Numbered from the stretch's first letter, positions 1 through 6,725 are shown. The stretch: DNA of 9,377 bases from Candidatus Bruticola papionis (GCA_002407045.1 DHKB01000038.1:1-9377), one strand, 5' to 3'. Numbers and translations: made by a program. Notes: generated by a model not told the origin, from the sequence alone.

Positions 1-250
1 TGGCACTTACTTATTGCTTATTATGGATCCGCAAGTCGGCTTTATAGCTGCTCTTTTTGAAATAACTAGCGCTTTCGGTACGGTCGGTTTGTCGACAGGT
101 ATTACTACAAAATTAAGTTTGGGTAGCAAAATTTTGTCGATTATCATTATGTATGTGGGTAGAATGGGCCCCTTAACTATCGCTACTTTATGGTATTTCA
201 AAAATAATGAACTAACTAGCTATCCTGAAGGCAACATCTCAATTGGCTAG
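1..250 (+). CDS. ktrB: Potassium uptake channel subunit KtrB/TrkH, C-terminal fragment (5' end outside window)
   Basis: This is the last 82 codons of an integral membrane K+ translocating subunit of the Trk/Ktr/HKT superfamily; the reading frame begins at base 2 and ends with TAG at 248-250. The visible part includes the degenerate fourth pore-loop filter (residues AFGTVGLSTGI), where the superfamily has a TVG-type K+ filter, followed by a hydrophobic helix (KILSIIIMYVGRMGPLTIATLW) that matches the final membrane segment, then a short polar tail. The gene continues upstream of the window, so length and N terminus cannot be judged. The RCK gene ktrA follows 15 bases downstream, which supports a two-gene K+ uptake operon. 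The alternative name trkH is equally possible: KtrB and TrkH differ mainly in regions not visible here. The family call is firm, the exact subfamily is not. Confidence 0.9.
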   Translation, partial: GTYLLLIMDPQVGFIAALFEITSAFGTVGLSTGITTKLSLGSKILSIIIMYVGRMGPLTIATLWYFKNNELTSYPEGNISIG

Positions 251-265
251 AGGAGGAAATATTTT

Positions 266-955
266 ATGTTTGGCAGAGCCAAAAAAAAGAAGCAAAGTTA
301 CGCTATCGTGGGCTTAGGGCGCTTCGGTCATGCTTTGGCCATAGAATTGGCTTCCTCTGGAGCGGAAATAGTCGTCGTCGATAAAGATGAAGAAAAAGTG
401 CGCGAATTGCGTGATTATACGGAAAATGCCTATGTCTTAAAAAAGTTAGATCGCAAATCTTTAGCCGAAACAGGTGTAAAAAATTGCGATGTAGCTATTG
501 TAGGTATCAGCGGCGAAGAAATAGATGCTTCTATTTTAACTACTTTACACTTGGTAGGTTTCGGCATTCCTAAAGTAATAGCCAAAGCTGCTAGCGCCGA
601 TCATGGAGAAATTTTGGCTAAATTGGGCGCTGAAGTGGTCTATCCCGAACGCGATATGGCTATTCGTTTAGCTCACCGCTTGGAAGCTTCGCAAATGTTA
701 GATTTTGTGCAATTAAGCGAAAAACTCAATATCTCCAAATTGTTTGTGCCGCCGCAAATTGTAGGTAAGAGCGTCATCGACGCCAATTTACGCGTTAAGT
801 TTGGAGTAAATATTATTGCTATTGAAAATGACAACGTGCTCATTGAAACTGTTGTGCCAAGCTACATTTTTAAGGGTAACGATATTTTGTTTGTTTCTGG
901 CAGTAAAGAAGGCTTAGATAAACTGTCTACTTGGACAGAAAGCAGCAATAAGTAG
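266..955 (+). CDS. ktrA: Potassium uptake regulatory subunit, RCK/TrkA-type (KtrA)
   Basis: A 229-residue cytoplasmic gating subunit that forms a ring on the KtrB/TrkH channel and controls K+ uptake by binding nucleotides. After a basic start (AKKKK), an RCK_N Rossmann domain opens with GLGRFG at residues 16-21 and has the ribose-binding acidic residue D39 at the end of the second strand (IVVVDKDEEKV). An RCK_C (TrkA-C) domain covers roughly residues 140-222. One RCK_N plus one RCK_C in about 220-230 residues is the KtrA size; TrkA of enterobacteria is a tandem duplication about twice as long, so KtrA is the better name. The start is set by a strong Shine-Dalgarno AGGAGG at 251-256, nine bases before the ATG. 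It is co-transcribed with the upstream channel gene and closed by the hairpin just downstream. No missing motif or frameshift is seen. Confidence 0.93.
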   Translation: MFGRAKKKKQSYAIVGLGRFGHALAIELASSGAEIVVVDKDEEKVRELRDYTENAYVLKKLDRKSLAETGVKNCDVAIVGISGEEIDASILTTLHLVGFGIPKVIAKAASADHGEILAKLGAEVVYPERDMAIRLAHRLEASQMLDFVQLSEKLNISKLFVPPQIVGKSVIDANLRVKFGVNIIAIENDNVLIETVVPSYIFKGNDILFVSGSKEGLDKLSTWTESSNK

Positions 956-957
956 CC

Positions 958-1018
958 ATAAAAAAGGACAGCGGCTCACTTTGTATCCTTAGTTAAGGGT
1001 AGTGAGCCGCCGTCTTTT
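958..1018. terminator. Bidirectional intrinsic terminator between ktrA and alaS
   Basis: A 14-base inverted repeat, 967-980 (GACAGCGGCTCACT) against 1001-1014 (AGTGAGCCGCCGTC), pairs with one A/C mismatch. The 20-base loop can fold further, ATCCTT (985-990) against AAGGGT (995-1000), around AGTT. Six A residues (960-965) lie on the left and TTTT (1015-1018) on the right, so a T tract follows the stem on either strand. The ktrA stop is 11 bases before the stem and the alaS stop 23 bases beyond it, so the two convergent transcripts can both end here. Confidence 0.88.
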
Positions 1019-1037
1019 CAGTTAGCTATATCAGCTA

Positions 1038-3728
1038 TTATTTATTGGCGCGAATAATATCAGCAAATTGAGCTAAAACTTCGTCGAGCTTGCTCAAATC
1101 TTTGGCGCCAGCCATAGCCATATCGGCACGACCGCCTCCACCGCCACCTAAGCGCTTAGCTACTTCTTTAACTAACTTGCCAGCTTGATAACCTTGCTTG
1201 ACATAGTCGGGCGTAACTAAAACTAAGATGCCTACTTTGTCTTGGTTGGGGCCAGCCAAAAGCACGATGCCGTTGAATTTTTGCTTCAATTCATCAGCCA
1301 TGCCGCGCAATTCGTCCGGAGAAGCGCTGTCTAATTTGAGCGTCAAAACGTGGACACCGTCTACGTCGGTAGCTTCATTAAGTACATCGGCAGCCTTAGC
1401 GGAAGCCAAAGCAGCTTTGACTTTTTCCAGCTCTTTTTCCAACTTTTTCTGATTATCCAGCAAGGCAGTCAATCTAGTTTGCAAATCGTTAGAATTGGTA
1501 TGCAAAGTTTCGCAAGCTTGCTCTAAGCTCTTTTGGTTGCGCTCGACCAAATCCAGGGCGGCTAAACCGGCCACAGCTTCGATACGACGTACACCAGAAG
1601 CGATAGCGCCTTCGGAAATAAGCTTAAAGAGACCTAAGTCGCCAGTGCGCTTACAGTGGCAACCGCCGCACAGCTCCTGAGAGAAGCCATCATAGCTAGG
1701 CTGAGTCACTTGGGCGCTAGCTTGGCCACCAGCATTGATAACACGAACATGCTTGCCATATTTGTCGCCGAAGAAGGCTACCACTGAATCGGGCTTGTCT
1801 TCGATAGCAATTTCGAACCAGCATACGCCAGTATTGGCTACGATTTCGGCGTTAATTAGACGCTCAATTTCGGCCAACTTTTCTTTACTAACTGGCTCGG
1901 AATAAGTGAAGTCGAAGCGCAATCTTTCCGGAGCTACTAAGGAACCTTGCTGGTGAACTTCGGTACCTAAAACGGTACGCAAAGCGTGATGCAATAAGTG
2001 AGTAGCCGTATGGTGGCGCTCGATAGCACGACGACGCTCAGAGTCGATAGCGGCAGTTACTTCTTGACCAACTTGCAAAGCGTCCAATTCAGGGTCTTCG
2101 TCCACCAAGTGCATGAAGACGCCTTCTTTTTGCTTAGTGTCTTTTACCACTAACTTGTGATTAGCCCAACTAAGAGTACCAGTATCGCCAACTTGGCCGC
2201 CCATTTCGCCATAGAAAGTAGTCTTGTCTAAAACTACGGCGCGATTGCCAGGCTGACCAATAATAGCCACTACTTTAGCTTGGCAACTATCTTGGTTGTA
2301 ACCTACAAATTCGGTAGCTTGTAAGTCGAGCTTTTCACTTTCAGCAATTTGAGCCGTCTTGACGCGAGCGGCGCGGGCGCGTTGCTTTTGCTCGGCCATA
2401 TATTTTTCGAAGGCGTTTTCATCTACCTCGTAGCCGCGCTCTTTGGCCATAACGGCAGTTAAGTCGTAAGGGAAGCCGTAAGTATCGTAAAGCTTAAAGG
2501 CTACGCTACCGGGGAAAATATGCTCATTATTTTCGGCCTTTTCCAGTTGGCTGAGCTCTTCTTCAAATAAGGCGATACCGCGATCCAAAGTCTGGTTAAA
2601 GGAAGTCTCTTCACCTTTAATAATGCGGCGGATTTTGGCTTCTTCGCGCAATAATTCAGGATAAGCTTGGCCCATAATCTCATTCAGGGTAGGCAGAAGC
2701 TTATAAAGGAAAGGCTCAACTAAACCGAGCTTGCGGCCGTAACGGGCGGCGCGGCGCAGAATACGGCGAATAACGTAACCGCGACCTTCGTTGGAGGGGA
2801 GAGCGCCGTCGGCTATAGAGAAAGCGACCATGCGCAAGTGATCGGCACAAACGCGCATAGCTACTGAAGTAGCATCTTTGGAAACGCCGTGAGTATATTT
2901 AAGTCCGGAAAGCTCTTCCAATTTAGCAATAATGGGGCGGAAAAGGGCGGAATCATAGTTGGAAATTTCAACATTAAAGTCGGTGCAACCTTTGGTACAT
3001 TCCATGACGGAGGCGACACGCTCTAAGCCGGCGCCAGTATCTACGTTACGATTGGGCAATTTGTGCAAGCCGTCTTTATCAGCGTTGAACTCAGTAAAGA
3101 CTAAGTTCCAAAGCTCCATAACTAAAGGAGAATCGCCATTAACTAAGGGGCCGCCGCTCATATCGGGAGTTAAGTCGATATGAATTTCGGTGCAAGGGCC
3201 GCAAGGGCCGACTTCGCCCATCATCCAGAAATTATCTTTGGCACCAAAGCGTTTTATGTGGGTAGGATCAATATCTGTTAATTCTTTCCAGAGATGCTCA
3301 GCTTCGGTATCAGCTGGTAATCCTTTAGCTTCGTCACCGCCAAAAACGGTTACGTAAAGGCGCTCTTTGGGAAGCTTCCAACGCTTAGTAAGCAATTCCC
3401 AAGCCCAAGAAATAGCTTCGCGCTTGTAATAATCGCCGAAAGACCAGTTGCCCAGCATTTCGAATAAAGTGTGATGATAAGTATCTAAACCGACTTCTTC
3501 TAAGTCGTTGTGCTTACCGGAAACGCGAATGCACTTCTGAGAGTCGGCCACGCGGCGATGAGTAGGAGTAGCTTGGCCTAAGAAATAAGGCTTAAATTGG
3601 TTCATACCCGCATTGGTAAACATGAGGGTAGGGTCGTCGTGAGGGACAACCGAAGCGGAAGGCACAATTTCGTGGCCTTTTTCGCGGAAAAACTCTAAGA
3701 ATGACTGACGAATTTCAGTAGCGTTCAT
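1038..3728 (-). CDS. alaS: Alanyl-tRNA synthetase
   Basis: An 896-residue cytosolic class II synthetase that charges tRNA-Ala and hydrolyses mischarged Ser- or Gly-tRNA; family members are about 870-900 residues. The N-terminal catalytic domain shows class II motif 1 around DPTLMFTNAGMNQFKPYF (residues 32-49), motif 2 near KCIRVSGKHNDLEEVG and HHTLFEMLGNWSFGDY (65-100), and motif 3 near GAGLERV (about 230-240). The editing domain carries H573-x3-H577 (in HHTATHLLHH) and C687-x3-H691. A coiled coil (about 715-775) leads to the C-Ala domain with six glycines at 861-866. Oddities: the metal motif reads CGGCHC where CGGTH is usual, and the loop before it is about 13 residues longer than in E. coli. 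The gene lies 51 bases after dapE and is probably the last gene of the dap operon. The SD is weak (GAGAG about 10 bases before ATG). No T-box fits the short upstream gap. Confidence 0.98.
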   Translation of the reverse strand: MNATEIRQSFLEFFREKGHEIVPSASVVPHDDPTLMFTNAGMNQFKPYFLGQATPTHRRVADSQKCIRVSGKHNDLEEVGLDTYHHTLFEMLGNWSFGDYYKREAISWAWELLTKRWKLPKERLYVTVFGGDEAKGLPADTEAEHLWKELTDIDPTHIKRFGAKDNFWMMGEVGPCGPCTEIHIDLTPDMSGGPLVNGDSPLVMELWNLVFTEFNADKDGLHKLPNRNVDTGAGLERVASVMECTKGCTDFNVEISNYDSALFRPIIAKLEELSGLKYTHGVSKDATSVAMRVCADHLRMVAFSIADGALPSNEGRGYVIRRILRRAARYGRKLGLVEPFLYKLLPTLNEIMGQAYPELLREEAKIRRIIKGEETSFNQTLDRGIALFEEELSQLEKAENNEHIFPGSVAFKLYDTYGFPYDLTAVMAKERGYEVDENAFEKYMAEQKQRARAARVKTAQIAESEKLDLQATEFVGYNQDSCQAKVVAIIGQPGNRAVVLDKTTFYGEMGGQVGDTGTLSWANHKLVVKDTKQKEGVFMHLVDEDPELDALQVGQEVTAAIDSERRRAIERHHTATHLLHHALRTVLGTEVHQQGSLVAPERLRFDFTYSEPVSKEKLAEIERLINAEIVANTGVCWFEIAIEDKPDSVVAFFGDKYGKHVRVINAGGQASAQVTQPSYDGFSQELCGGCHCKRTGDLGLFKLISEGAIASGVRRIEAVAGLAALDLVERNQKSLEQACETLHTNSNDLQTRLTALLDNQKKLEKELEKVKAALASAKAADVLNEATDVDGVHVLTLKLDSASPDELRGMADELKQKFNGIVLLAGPNQDKVGILVLVTPDYVKQGYQAGKLVKEVAKRLGGGGGGRADMAMAGAKDLSKLDEVLAQFADIIRANK

Positions 3729-3779
3729 GAAAAAAGCTCTCTCAATCTATCTTTTTTGGCTCGATTTTGGGAAGGAAAA

Positions 3780-4856
3780 CTAAGCTTCAGGCTCAGCTTT
3801 CACTTGACAAATTTCTGTTAAGAAAATGGATAACAAATTATAGCACTTCTCTAAGTTGGCTATTTCCATCCACTCGATAGCTTGGTGGCAGCGGTCGGGA
3901 TCGCCAGGGCCAAAGTTGACGGCGGGAATACCGTTGGCTGTAAGTCTAGCTAAATCTGTCCAAGCTTGTTTAGGCTCAACTTGCAGCGAGCAGCGCTCGA
4001 TCCAACCTTGCATTAAAGGATGGCTTACGCAAACCTGGCCGGGCACCGAAACGTCGCGCACTCTTATGGTGGCCAAATCGCCCACCAATTTGGTGAGCTC
4101 TGCCACTACATCATTTTCGCTGCGGTTGGGCGCGAAGCGAGCGTTGACGTTTATTTCAAATTTGTCGGGAATAACGTTGGCAGCATTGGAAGTAGAAGCC
4201 ATAGTGGGGCTCATTACTTCATAAAAAGTTAAACCACTAATATTTACTTCGCGCCTGGGTAAATCGCGCAATTTGGCCAATAGTGGCAGAGAACGGAAAA
4301 TGGCATTTTGGCCTTGCCAAGGACGCGCCGAGTGAGCTCGTTTGCCCTCAACAGTGACAATAGCGTGTAAGCCGCCCATACAACCAGCCATAATGGCATT
4401 GTTGGTAGGCTCCAAAACGATAGCAAAATCCATGGGCGGCAGAGTAGGCATCAAGCCGCGCATACCGTTGCCGACGTCTGGCCCTTCTTCACCATCATAA
4501 AAGACGGCTACTAAGTCGGCGTTAAATTTTTCGTACTCTTTAAGCAAGCCCATCATCACGGCTACGCCACTTTTCATATCGGAGGAACCGCAGCCATAAA
4601 GCTTGCCGTCTTTTATGACTCCCAAGGGCTGATCTGGGTCGGCTGGCACAGTGTCGATGTGACCGAAAAGGCCAATAACGGGACGGTCACCGCGTTGGGG
4701 AGGGCAAACGATCAAATTGTTGCGCGAGCGACTTAAGGGAATGCCCGGCAATTCGGTGCGCACCCAGGATTCGATAAAGTCGCAAACCTCTTTTTCATTT
4801 TTGGTTTGGCTGGGAATTTGCACCAATTTTTGAGTTAGGGAAAGCAAATCGATCAT
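3780..4856 (-). CDS. dapE: Succinyl-diaminopimelate desuccinylase
   Basis: A 358-residue cytosolic M20-family metallopeptidase-like enzyme that removes succinate from N-succinyl-LL-diaminopimelate to give LL-diaminopimelate, a step toward lysine and peptidoglycan. The two-metal site is complete: H66 and D68 in GHIDTVP, D93 in GCGSSDMKSG, catalytic E123 and metal ligand E124 in YDGEEGP, E149 in LEPT, and H324 in DRCHQAIEW. The lid-domain signature RAHSARPWQGQNAI (173-186) resembles the DapE branch known from Actinobacteria more than the E. coli type; that is a judgement from memory. The start ATG overlaps the dapD stop (ATGA) and has GGAG (bases 4864-4867 on the minus strand) seven bases upstream, so translational coupling with dapD is likely. 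Other M20 enzymes such as ArgE are less likely, because the gene is directly linked to dapD. Confidence 0.93.
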   Translation of the reverse strand: MIDLLSLTQKLVQIPSQTKNEKEVCDFIESWVRTELPGIPLSRSRNNLIVCPPQRGDRPVIGLFGHIDTVPADPDQPLGVIKDGKLYGCGSSDMKSGVAVMMGLLKEYEKFNADLVAVFYDGEEGPDVGNGMRGLMPTLPPMDFAIVLEPTNNAIMAGCMGGLHAIVTVEGKRAHSARPWQGQNAIFRSLPLLAKLRDLPRREVNISGLTFYEVMSPTMASTSNAANVIPDKFEINVNARFAPNRSENDVVAELTKLVGDLATIRVRDVSVPGQVCVSHPLMQGWIERCSLQVEPKQAWTDLARLTANGIPAVNFGPGDPDRCHQAIEWMEIANLEKCYNLLSIFLTEICQVKAEPEA

Positions 4857-5656
4857 TGTAAATCTCCAAAGTTGCGTAATGCCTGATTCAAACTAGTTTT
4901 GCTATCAGAACCGGCGCTGCGCTTACCAATAATTAGAGCGCAGGGAAGGTTGTAAGTGCCGCTAGGAAACTGGCGCGGTCGAGTACCCGGAACTACTACG
5001 GAGTGAGGAGGCACTTGGCCTCTATAAGTAATTGGCTCCGGCCCAGTGACATCTATAATGGGCGTGGAAGCTGTGATGGTAGTACCTGCGCCAATTACGG
5101 CGCCTTCGCCAACTAATACGCCTTCGACGATAACGCTATCGGCTCCGATAAAGCATCCGTCTTCAATAATTACTGGCAGAGCTCCGGCTGGCTCTAAAAC
5201 ACCGCCAATAATAGCTCCGGCAGCCAAATGTACATTGGCGCCTATCTGAGCGCAACTGCCTACCAAGCTCCAGGTATCTATCATGGTGCCGGGGCCAACG
5301 TAGGCGCCGATATTTACATAACCAACCATAAGGATAGAGCCAGGGGCCATATGAGCTCCATAACGTACTGTGCCTGGAGGTACAGCGCGAATCCCGGCTT
5401 GTTGCAAATTGGCTTTTAAGCCGATCTTATCGTGGTATTCAAAGGGGGGAAGCTCCCAGGTTTGCATTTCCGTCAGGGAAAAATAGAGCAAAATGGCTTC
5501 TTTTACCCAAGTATTTACTTGCCAAGCGCCGTCAACTTTTTCAGCAACCCTGAGCTGACCTTTATCGAGCGCTTCAATAACTTCAAAAATGTCCTGTTTG
5601 GCTTTGGCCAGTAAGCTTCTATCGGCAAAAGCCTGCGAAATTAGTTGTCGATCCAT
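4853..5656 (-). CDS. dapD: Tetrahydrodipicolinate N-succinyltransferase
   Basis: A 267-residue cytosolic trimeric acyltransferase that succinylates tetrahydrodipicolinate with succinyl-CoA, the committed step of the succinylase branch of meso-diaminopimelate and lysine synthesis. An alpha-helical N-terminal domain (1-95, including LRVAEKVDGAW at 35-45) precedes a left-handed parallel beta-helix built of hexapeptide repeats (about 98-225). The highly conserved segment YVNIGAYVGPGTMIDTW at 113-129 is followed by VGSCAQIGANVHL, GGVLEP (151-156) and FIGADSVIVEGV (169-180). The E. coli enzyme is 274 residues, so the gene is complete. It is first in the probable dapD-dapE-alaS operon and overlaps dapE by four bases. 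No clear Shine-Dalgarno precedes the ATG (upstream bases are GCGGCGGCT). It is distinct from the acetylase-pathway enzyme DapH, which is shorter in the N-terminal part and whose partner would be a deacetylase. Confidence 0.95.
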   Translation of the reverse strand: MDRQLISQAFADRSLLAKAKQDIFEVIEALDKGQLRVAEKVDGAWQVNTWVKEAILLYFSLTEMQTWELPPFEYHDKIGLKANLQQAGIRAVPPGTVRYGAHMAPGSILMVGYVNIGAYVGPGTMIDTWSLVGSCAQIGANVHLAAGAIIGGVLEPAGALPVIIEDGCFIGADSVIVEGVLVGEGAVIGAGTTITASTPIIDVTGPEPITYRGQVPPHSVVVPGTRPRQFPSGTYNLPCALIIGKRSAGSDSKTSLNQALRNFGDLQ

Positions 5657-5680
5657 AGCCGCCGCAGTTCTGCAATAAAG

Positions 5681-5707
5681 AGCTTATTCCCTTGTAGAAG
5701 CTTATTC
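5681..5707 (-). repeat. Two 9-base direct repeats in the dapD leader
   Basis: On the minus strand GAATAAGCT occurs twice, at 5699-5707 and 5681-5689, with starts 18 bases apart. The second copy also forms a five-base inverted repeat with the following TTTATT (AATAA at 5674-5678 on the plus strand against TTATT at 5684-5688). They lie 25-51 bases upstream of the dapD start, so they could be a regulator site in the promoter or leader of the dap operon. The copies are short and chance occurrence is possible. Confidence 0.4.
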
Positions 5708-5814
5708 GTAAAGGCGATCACAACCCAAAAGGCTAACTAAAATCTTTTTATTTGTTGAATATGCAATATGTGCGATGGTGCAGTGCGCCGGAGCCAAAAA
5801 ACAAGTGTTCGCCT

Positions 5815-5829
5815 ATTAGCCGGGCTAAT
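5815..5829. promoter_or_regulatory. Operator-like palindrome ATTAGCC-G-GGCTAAT
   Basis: A perfect inverted repeat with seven-base arms around a single G, in the middle of the dapD-rex divergent region, about 160 bases from dapD and 170 from the rex start. A one-base centre suits a dimeric protein-binding site rather than an RNA hairpin. It does not match the known Rex consensus, and I do not recognise the regulator. Confidence 0.45.
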
Positions 5830-5874
5830 TTATGCAGATATGCCAAAAATCAAGTAAAATATTTAAACATTATC

Positions 5875-5892
5875 TTTTTTATCGATAACAAA
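5875..5892. promoter_or_regulatory. rex: AT-rich palindrome, possible Rex-like autoregulatory site
   Basis: TTATCGATAA (5879-5888) is a perfect 10-base palindrome that extends to 18 bases (TTTTTTATCGATAACAAA) with one mismatched pair. Its right half reads ATAACAA, close to the TTAACAA half-site of the known Rex consensus TTGTTAA-N4-TTAACAA; its left half lacks the conserved G. The half-sites are two bases closer than in that consensus. It sits three bases upstream of the candidate -35 element, where a repressor could act on rex. Assignment to Rex is inference. Confidence 0.4.
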
Positions 5893-5895
5893 AGA

Positions 5896-5924
5896 TTGAT
5901 ATATTTATCCGTTTGTGCTTTACT
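5896..5924 (+). promoter_or_regulatory. rex: Candidate sigma-70 type promoter of rex
   Basis: TTGATA (5896-5901) is a good -35 element; 17 bases later stands TTTACT (5919-5924), preceded by TGC in the extended -10 position. TACTAT (5921-5926) is an alternative -10 with a 19-base spacer. Transcription would begin near 5931, at the edge of the GC-rich block, leaving about 70 bases of leader before the preferred rex start. The -10 matches only four of six consensus bases, so this is a candidate. Confidence 0.4.
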
Positions 5925-5931
5925 ATGGGCG

Positions 5932-5986
5932 GCGGGGGAGATAAGTGGGCGCGAGCCCGGCGGTTGGAAAGGCCGTCTCCGTTTTT
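5932..5986 (+). promoter_or_regulatory. GC-rich structured rex leader, possible three-way junction ending in a T tract
   Basis: By eye the RNA folds into a compact three-way junction. P1 is GGAGA (5937-5941) with TCTCC (5976-5980). P2 is GGGC (5947-5950) with GCCC (5955-5958), capped by a GNRA-type GCGA loop. P3 is CGGTT (5961-5965) with GGCCG (5971-5975), using two G-U pairs, around GGAAA. TTTTT follows at 5982-5986, one base after P1, as in an attenuator or terminator. A competing pairing, GGAAA (5966-5970) with TTTCC (5984-5988), would undo P1 and P3. I do not recognise a known riboswitch class. A related but not identical arrangement precedes adhE. The fold has not been computed. Confidence 0.4.
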
Positions 5987-6001
5987 CCGTGGTTTTGTTC
6001 G

Positions 6002-6652
6002 GTGAAAAGTTTTAGCGTATCTACACAAACTCTACAGCGCTTGCCCATGTATTTGGCTTACTTGCGCACTCTGCCCGCCACCGAAAGCAGAGTTTCCGCT
6101 TCTTCTATTGCTAGTGCTTTAAATCTTAACGATGTCCAAGTGCGCAAAGATTTGGCGGCGGTTAGTTCATCTGGTCGTCCCAAGGTCGGCTATCCTATTG
6201 AAGTTTTGCGCGACGAGCTGGAAAGCTTTTTGGGCTATCACAATGTAGATTCAGCTATTATTGTTGGCGCTGGTCATTTGGGCAGAGCTCTTCTCAATTA
6301 CGGTGGCTTCAAAACTTACGGATTAGAAATTTTGGCAGCTTTCGACGCCAACGAAGAGTTGGCTGGTCAGGAAGGTGGCCGGATTTTGCACTTAAGCAAG
6401 CTTAGCGATATGTGCGCTCGCCTTCATCCTCGTATCGGTATTATTACCGTACCAGCCGAGGCAGCCCAGCAAGTTTGTAACTTAATGGTTAAATGTGGCA
6501 TAGAAGCCATTTGGAATTTCGCACCAGTCCATTTGCGAGTTGATGAAAAGATTTTTGTTACTAATGAAAATATGGCTGTCCATTTAGCGGTTATTTCCAA
6601 TTATTTGCGAGCTTCTATGCGGGCAGACAAACTACCTAACACTTTTGATTAA
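6002..6652 (+). CDS. rex: Redox-sensing transcriptional repressor Rex
   Basis: A 216-residue dimeric cytosolic repressor that binds DNA when NAD+ dominates and releases it when NADH rises, controlling fermentation genes such as adhE. An N-terminal winged helix (about residues 12-62: RLPMYLAYL, then the recognition segment LNDVQVRKDLAAVS and SGRPKVGY) precedes a Rossmann NAD(H) domain with GAGHLG at 89-94, the TVPAEAAQQV strand-helix, and the family signature NFAPVHLRV. The C-terminal helix (NENMAVHLAVISNYLRA) is the domain-swapping arm. The GTG at 6002 is chosen because it puts 12 residues before RLP, as in B. subtilis Rex (215 residues). An in-frame GTG at 5945 behind GGGGGAG would add 19 residues unlike any Rex and run through the structured leader. 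The chosen start has no visible Shine-Dalgarno. The gene is divergent from dapD and lies 167 bases upstream of adhE. Confidence 0.94.
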   Translation: MKSFSVSTQTLQRLPMYLAYLRTLPATESRVSASSIASALNLNDVQVRKDLAAVSSSGRPKVGYPIEVLRDELESFLGYHNVDSAIIVGAGHLGRALLNYGGFKTYGLEILAAFDANEELAGQEGGRILHLSKLSDMCARLHPRIGIITVPAEAAQQVCNLMVKCGIEAIWNFAPVHLRVDEKIFVTNENMAVHLAVISNYLRASMRADKLPNTFD

Positions 6653-6725
6653 AATCCGGAATTAGTCGGCTGCTCGGTCGGTTAGTTCTTTTCTCAATAA
6701 TCTGCAATGCCAGCCGTCTGAAATA

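Larger units (their letters stand above)
5657..6001. other. Divergent intergenic regulatory region between dapD and rex
   Basis: These 345 bases hold no gene I can support. The dapD-proximal part (5657-5770) is moderately AT-rich with two copies of a 9-base direct repeat and no convincing minus-strand promoter. The middle (5780-5830) includes a perfect 15-base interrupted palindrome. The next part (5835-5925) is very AT-rich and carries a second palindrome and the best plus-strand promoter candidate. The last part (5927-5986) turns abruptly GC-rich and can fold into a compact structure. One open frame of 87 codons crosses the region but has no ribosome-binding site, no recognisable protein motif, and runs into the start of rex, so I do not call it a gene. 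Confidence 0.6.

Noticed and set aside
3729..3779. Possible T-box or terminator between dapE and alaS
   Set aside because: The gap is only 51 bases, with no room for a T-box. The AAAAAAG (3730-3736)/CTTTTTT (3751-3757) inverted repeat is almost entirely A-T and would make a weak stem with a 14-base loop.
3856..4224. Open frame of 122 codons on the plus strand inside dapE
   Set aside because: It is a shadow of dapE, whose metal-binding motifs prove the opposite strand; no ribosome-binding site or family motif supports it.
5753..5770. TTGTTGAATATGCAATAT as a Rex operator
   Set aside because: Only the left half resembles the consensus; the right half does not, so it is no better than expected in AT-rich DNA.
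5752..6015. Open frame of 87 codons ahead of rex
   Set aside because: It starts with TTG without a Shine-Dalgarno, crosses the promoter-like and structured regions, overlaps the rex start and resembles no protein I know.
6667..6716. CGGCTG (6667-6672) / CAGCCG (6711-6716) inverted repeat as a rex terminator
   Set aside because: The stem is only six bases with a 38-base loop and no T tract follows.
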